A DNA stretch of 64,000 nucleotides from assembly GCA_036936605.1 (NCBI GenBank), contig JAUPFV010000003.1:101131278-101195277 (forward strand). The letters are read 5' to 3'. Positions 60,401-64,000 of this stretch are shown piece by piece; within the stretch, counting starts at the first letter, position 1, and every line of letters starts with the position of its first letter. Source of the stretch: Limnanthes douglasii subsp. nivea (Eukaryota > Streptophyta > Magnoliopsida > Brassicales > Limnanthaceae). The position numbers and the translations under genes were made by a program. The notes under the pieces were generated by a model that was not told the origin of the DNA, made no database searches, and saw only the letters and a program-made list of their open reading frames with translations.

Positions 60401-60921
60401 TGTGATTTTGATATATTTAGTTAATTTAAACGCCGCTATTTATAACGAATTATACAGAAGTTAATTAAAATCACTTTGGGGTTTGACCAGCCTTCTTGAT
60501 CTTTGTATTGTGATAAAACATTGCATTTGACAGAATTCAAGCAGTACAAATGTCCAAAATCTTTATACAAATTTGCTAATATATCCTCTGAGTTGGGTTT
60601 AAAGCCTAGAATCTCTGTAATTTTTTCAGTTGTTAATTGCAATCTTTGTAAACATATTAATGTTTTGGATTCTCTTGTTTCCATAAGGTGTTGCGCATAT
60701 TGGAGGGTGATATGATCATGGACACAAATTACATGTCAACACCAGGATGTGATGTGGGAAGCCGCAGTGGCCGGTTATGGGTAGATCAGCAACAACACTA
60801 TAGTGGTTCCTTATCAAACGACGGATCGGAAGTATTCAGTGGGAAACTCTCTGTAGAGGCATCCAGGCAAGCTCCCAGGGAAAGGAATAAGGGCAGGACT
60901 TCACGTGTCAATGACCTATAA
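57452..60921 (+). CDS. USP-like/protein kinase fusion, receptor-like cytoplasmic kinase (related to At3g13690)
   Basis: Nine coding exons join in frame to 741 codons: 57452-57626, 57727-57881, 57954-58048, 58197-59227, 59536-59696, 59776-59852, 59925-60072, 60195-60344 and 60688-60921; every intron is GT-AG. Residues about 15-165 form a universal-stress-protein-like alpha/beta domain ([10 protein letters not shown], then [11 protein letters not shown] and [13 protein letters not shown]). A Ser-rich linker with CSICQHKAP near 370 follows. The kinase domain starts near 387: [10 protein letters not shown] (407), VAVK with the ATP Lys (427), the helix-C Glu (443), HRDMRPNN (522-529), DFG (542-544) and APE (568-570). 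The catalytic loop has Arg where most kinases have Lys. There is no signal peptide or membrane segment, so it is a cytoplasmic kinase. Length fits the Arabidopsis relative of about 750 residues. Substrates are unknown, and some relatives are annotated as inactive kinases. Start ATG 57452 is chosen because upstream in-frame codons (from 57419) lie in the leader and homologues begin with this MSLEPKK-type sequence. Confidence 0.95.
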
Positions 60922-61300
60922 GGAAATCACTAAGTATCTTGCCTCCCCTCTTTTGATCTTCCTTGTATAGCAAGTAAGCATTTGTAGCTAGGTTCTGGAA
61001 ATTCTTTGGGAAGCAACACTACCAAGAATATGTTGTACTTTGCATTTATCAATGAAGCAGTAAGATTAGTATGTGATTGTGTTTTGCTACCAAGTTTATA
61101 TATCTTTCCAAAATTGTTTTGCTTTTTTACACCAATTTCAAACTGTTATTTTACCACACAGAGCCAAAGTGTACTAATCTGGCATTGCAGTAGTGAAGGC
61201 AACTGGTGTTGCATGTATTTCCCAGTAGGTGAAGGTTGGTCAACATCTTGTTTTGGTTTGTAGCTTGATGTTTGATCACAAATTCACAATGAACAAGTCT
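60922..61300 (+). other. Probable 3' untranslated region of the kinase gene
   Basis: Sequence after the TAA/TAG region has mixed composition rather than transposon-like DNA. No canonical AATAAA is obvious, so the cleavage site is not located. A frame at 61006-61263 (+) shows no protein family. Confidence 0.5.
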
Positions 61301-61770
61301 GTTAGTTTTGGAAATTGAAACTCTGTCACCATTTTAAGACCTGTCATTTGTGACTGTGACAGATCATTTTTATTAATCTGCCATAAACTGAGTTTTGTTT
61401 GAACACATGGTCCGACTATTGAGTACCGTGCCTTTTTTTTCTTATGATTGGTAAGTGACATTGTACACATGACATGATCGGATGGTCCATAATGTTTTGT
61501 TTGTACATTGAAAGTAGATTCATTGCCAAAGATGTGTATCTCCATCACATAAAAAAAATATAAATAACATTTAAATAATTTATATATTTTCTGAAAAATA
61601 TAAGAACGCGAAAGCAACTTTCATTCGCATTTAAACCCACCCATTTATAATCTCATTCAAAAATAATTTATTGGATAAAAATATTTTTATGGAAATATAT
61701 TGAGAGTTATTTTTTGCTAAAAACTACCCACATATTTTTGAACAATTTTTTTTTTTTCTGTTTCCTCTTT
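61301..61770. other. No gene recognised
   Basis: AT-rich intergenic DNA. A minus-strand frame at 61617-61276 lacks motifs. Confidence 0.4.
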
Positions 61771-62405
61771 TACTTTTTTTCATTTTTTTTCTCTCTGTAA
61801 TTTACTACCATCTTATTCCACCTCGGACGATCTATCTCCTCATTCAGTGACGTCCCCTTTCGATAAGATTCTCCTCTTCCGTGGTGAAGAAATCCGAATC
61901 TTCTTCCACATACACCAAAGTAAGGTTTTTTTTTGATTTTTTGAATTGTTTAGCTATTAATTAGTAAATTGTGTGTTTACAGTTGTGTTTTGTTGTACAA
62001 TTATGGGTTATATTACATTTTATGTATACATAGTGTTTTTAGGATGATTTGGAGGGGGTTGAGGTTTCGGGTGGATTGAATAGATAGGTAGATTATTCAT
62101 ATTTCTTGCCAGAATTGCAAGGAAAATGAACAACACCAGTGGTGCAAGTGTTGTGCACCATCTGTGCACATGTACCATGGGTGCGTAGCCGATATATTTA
62201 TAGTGCACGACCAAATTTTCTAAATTTTTTTAATGTTTTTCGAATTTTCTGAATGGAAGTTCCATTTGAGTTTTTCTTATTTTTCTACCTGTTAAACTTG
62301 TTTTCTCGTGCTTATTTAGTTTTTAGTACTTGTTTGTAGAATTTAGTTATTAAGACTTGCTTATATTAGTTTTTTTTATCTAACTTCTTTTTATTTGTTG
62401 ACTCA
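61771..62405 (+). other. Possible non-coding first exon and intron of a downstream gene
   Basis: 61780-61918 is CT-rich and balanced in composition, ending in a consensus donor (CACCAAA then GTAAGG at 61919). An acceptor (TTGACTCAG) lies at 62406. No ATG-started frame is supported in the first exon. This is a splice-pattern inference only. Confidence 0.3.
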
Positions 62406-63960
62406 GGTCTTCCCACACGATACTGTTAGCTTTAGACATGAGCAGCTTGGAAAAAATATTTCCCCTTCGAAGTCCGTTGAAGCGGAAAAGATAAGACTAG
62501 ATTGGAAGAAGCGTGGATGACCTACCATTGAAAAGGAAGTTGAGGAACACATCAAAAGATCACTGCGCCACATCCATAAGTGTTTGAGCATGATGCTAAA
62601 AATGTCAAAGAAGTTGATCATATGAGGAGTGGATCATCTAGACAGATTGTACCACCACCACTACCACCACCATCTAGTCATCGTTTACCACAATCAGTGC
62701 AACTTTCACCATCATCAGTTGTTCTTCCACTACCATCACCATCATTAGCTCATCATGCACCACACTCTGATGTGGCTACCGGTAGCACCGACATTGGTGA
62801 TGTGGATCATAGAGTTACTTGAGGATGAAGAGAATGTCGCGGTTTAAAGAGACGAACAAATAAGACTATTTTTTTTACAGTTTAACAAAATACCACTGTT
62901 TCTTGACTACAAAGAGTACGAGGCATTCGGCACTTTCATTGGAAGTGTAATTTCATAATTATTAAATTAAAAGTTTAGCTTATATATAGTGTTTATTAAA
63001 TTTTATTTTCTTACTAAATATTTTGTGTAAACCTTGTAATTCTCTAGGCATCTAGGCACATTATAATGTGTTGATGTGATACTTGATAAACCAACCCGAA
63101 ATGACGAGTCATCTTGCACATACTCCATTTGAACCTCTCATAGCTCACCTGAAAAAATATTATACTCTTTTAATTCAGTTTTGGGGAGATAACATTCACT
63201 TTAGATGACTTCAATATCATTACAGGCCTCTCGGTTTTGGTAAAAAACTGGACATGATTAAGGATACGAGAAATGAGACATATACCTAATATAAGAGGTT
63301 GTTGGGAATCATAGTTGATGAGATCCGTTCCAAGTTGAATTCTACACAATGATTGGGGTTTATATTGAAATAAAGCTGAATTTTTTATATTGAGGAGCGA
63401 TTTCTTCACCTGACCGGCCAAGAGACTATCCGCTAGGTATCACAGGCATACCTTATGTTTTTATTTAATTGAACTATATTCGCGGAGACTAGTCAGAAAA
63501 GCGTGAAGTTTGACTATCTCCACGGCTTGCAGAAAATGGATTTTAGGTTGTGGGATATAACTTCTGGGCCTAATGCTTTGGATTTCATTTATCGTTCTCT
63601 TGGGGATGCTTCAAAATATTCAAAGTAGAACCTGTACGGTTTCGTGGCCATGTTAGAATGTTGAATATTCAACTATTTTCTAGCTTTAAAATCTCCACAA
63701 CACCCAGATTATGTCATGAGGAATCTGAAGATTGCTAGTTGGTTGTCGAGGAGAATTGTGGCCTCTAATGTGCAATCCAAATACAACGTCCGTGTCATTC
63801 TTGTAGATCTAAAAAAGAAAAATATAAGTGCACAATCTTATACTTATTATACGTTTAAAAATATTTATCACATTTAATATATTATTTTATTTTATTTTAC
63901 AGGTCAGCCATACGAGCACATTAAAGCTCAGTGTTCTGTGTATGATATTATTCTACTATA
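62406..63960 (+). pseudogene. Broken gene, possibly of the plant DUF1985/Ulp1-associated transposon type
   Basis: The + strand keeps long coding-like pieces separated by stops. 62408-62515 has FRHEQLGKNISPSKSVEAEK. 62580-62820 is a Pro/Ser-rich frame (PPPLPPPSSHRLPQSVQLSP). About 62850-62955 has LFFLQFNKIPLFLDYKEYEA. About 63170-63240 has FGEITFTLDDFNIITGLSV, which recalls the FxLxEFxLITGL motif of DUF1985. 63500-63660 has FDYLHGLQKMDFRLW and then LYGFVAM. Stops near 62520 and 62820 and frameshifts show decay. The DUF1985 assignment rests on one motif and is tentative; the sequence continues beyond the window. Confidence 0.35.
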
Positions 63961-64000
63961 ATTTTCTATCCAAATGATGAGCACTGTAGAAAGTTATGTG

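Overview
This is an AT-rich, intron-containing nuclear plant sequence. A spliced receptor-like kinase gene with eudicot-type sequence, Ty1/copia, Tat-type gypsy, L1-type LINE, MULE, hAT, MITE and tRNA-derived SINE elements all point to a flowering plant, probably a eudicot; I cannot name the species. Only one clearly functional gene is visible: a nine-exon gene on the + strand, CDS 57452-60921, encoding a USP-like plus protein kinase protein of 741 residues. Everything before about 56.3 kb is transposon, satellite or decayed transposon, and the last 2 kb is probably a broken transposon gene or a decayed host gene.

Layout. 1-0.5 kb: a 200-bp tandem duplication. 0.8-2.8 kb: 5'-truncated LINE remnant (-). 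4.3-10.7 kb: an old Ty1/copia element (-) with both LTRs, PBS and polypurine tract, its gag gene split by a 712-bp solo-LTR-like insertion in the opposite orientation. The copia element is flanked by roughly 130-bp direct repeats instead of the usual 5-bp duplication. 11.3-11.9 kb: A-rich degenerate repeat and an AT microsatellite. About 11.9-20.7 kb: a large, decayed Mutator-like element (+) whose flanks and a putative intron hold arrays of a 25-bp palindromic minisatellite. Its first exon and upstream array are duplicated downstream, and a 1532-bp hAT-type element with a perfect 8-bp target duplication sits just behind the transposase. 22.05-22.45 kb: a MITE with a perfect 9-bp target duplication; a relative lies at 54.6-55.0 kb. 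23.0-27.35 kb: a heavily decayed LINE (+). 28.7 and 47.8 kb: two full copies of one tRNA-derived SINE (-), each with target duplications, plus a tRNA-like head at 35.8 kb. 29.05-35.58 kb: an almost full-length L1-type LINE (-) with a 14-bp target duplication and a handful of frameshifts.

36-45 kb: tandem-repeat territory. It holds about 11 copies of a 268-bp unit (37.0-39.9 kb), a 51-bp array, and several shorter arrays, all sharing the short word TCTCGCAT or close variants; the same word recurs in a palindromic foldback at 52.1-52.8 kb. 41.5-47.6 kb has scraps of coding character that I do not recognise. 49.4-51.5 kb is a decayed Tat-type gypsy polyprotein (-). Two further inverted-repeat elements (55.29-55.52 and 55.78-55.95 kb) and a GA tract precede the kinase gene.

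The genes do not form a pathway; the window is a nested transposon landscape next to one conserved kinase gene. The observations most worth following are the shared repeat vocabulary across arrays of different period, the palindromic minisatellite inside the MULE, and the unusually long direct repeats around the copia element. No convincing new biological system is proven from sequence alone.
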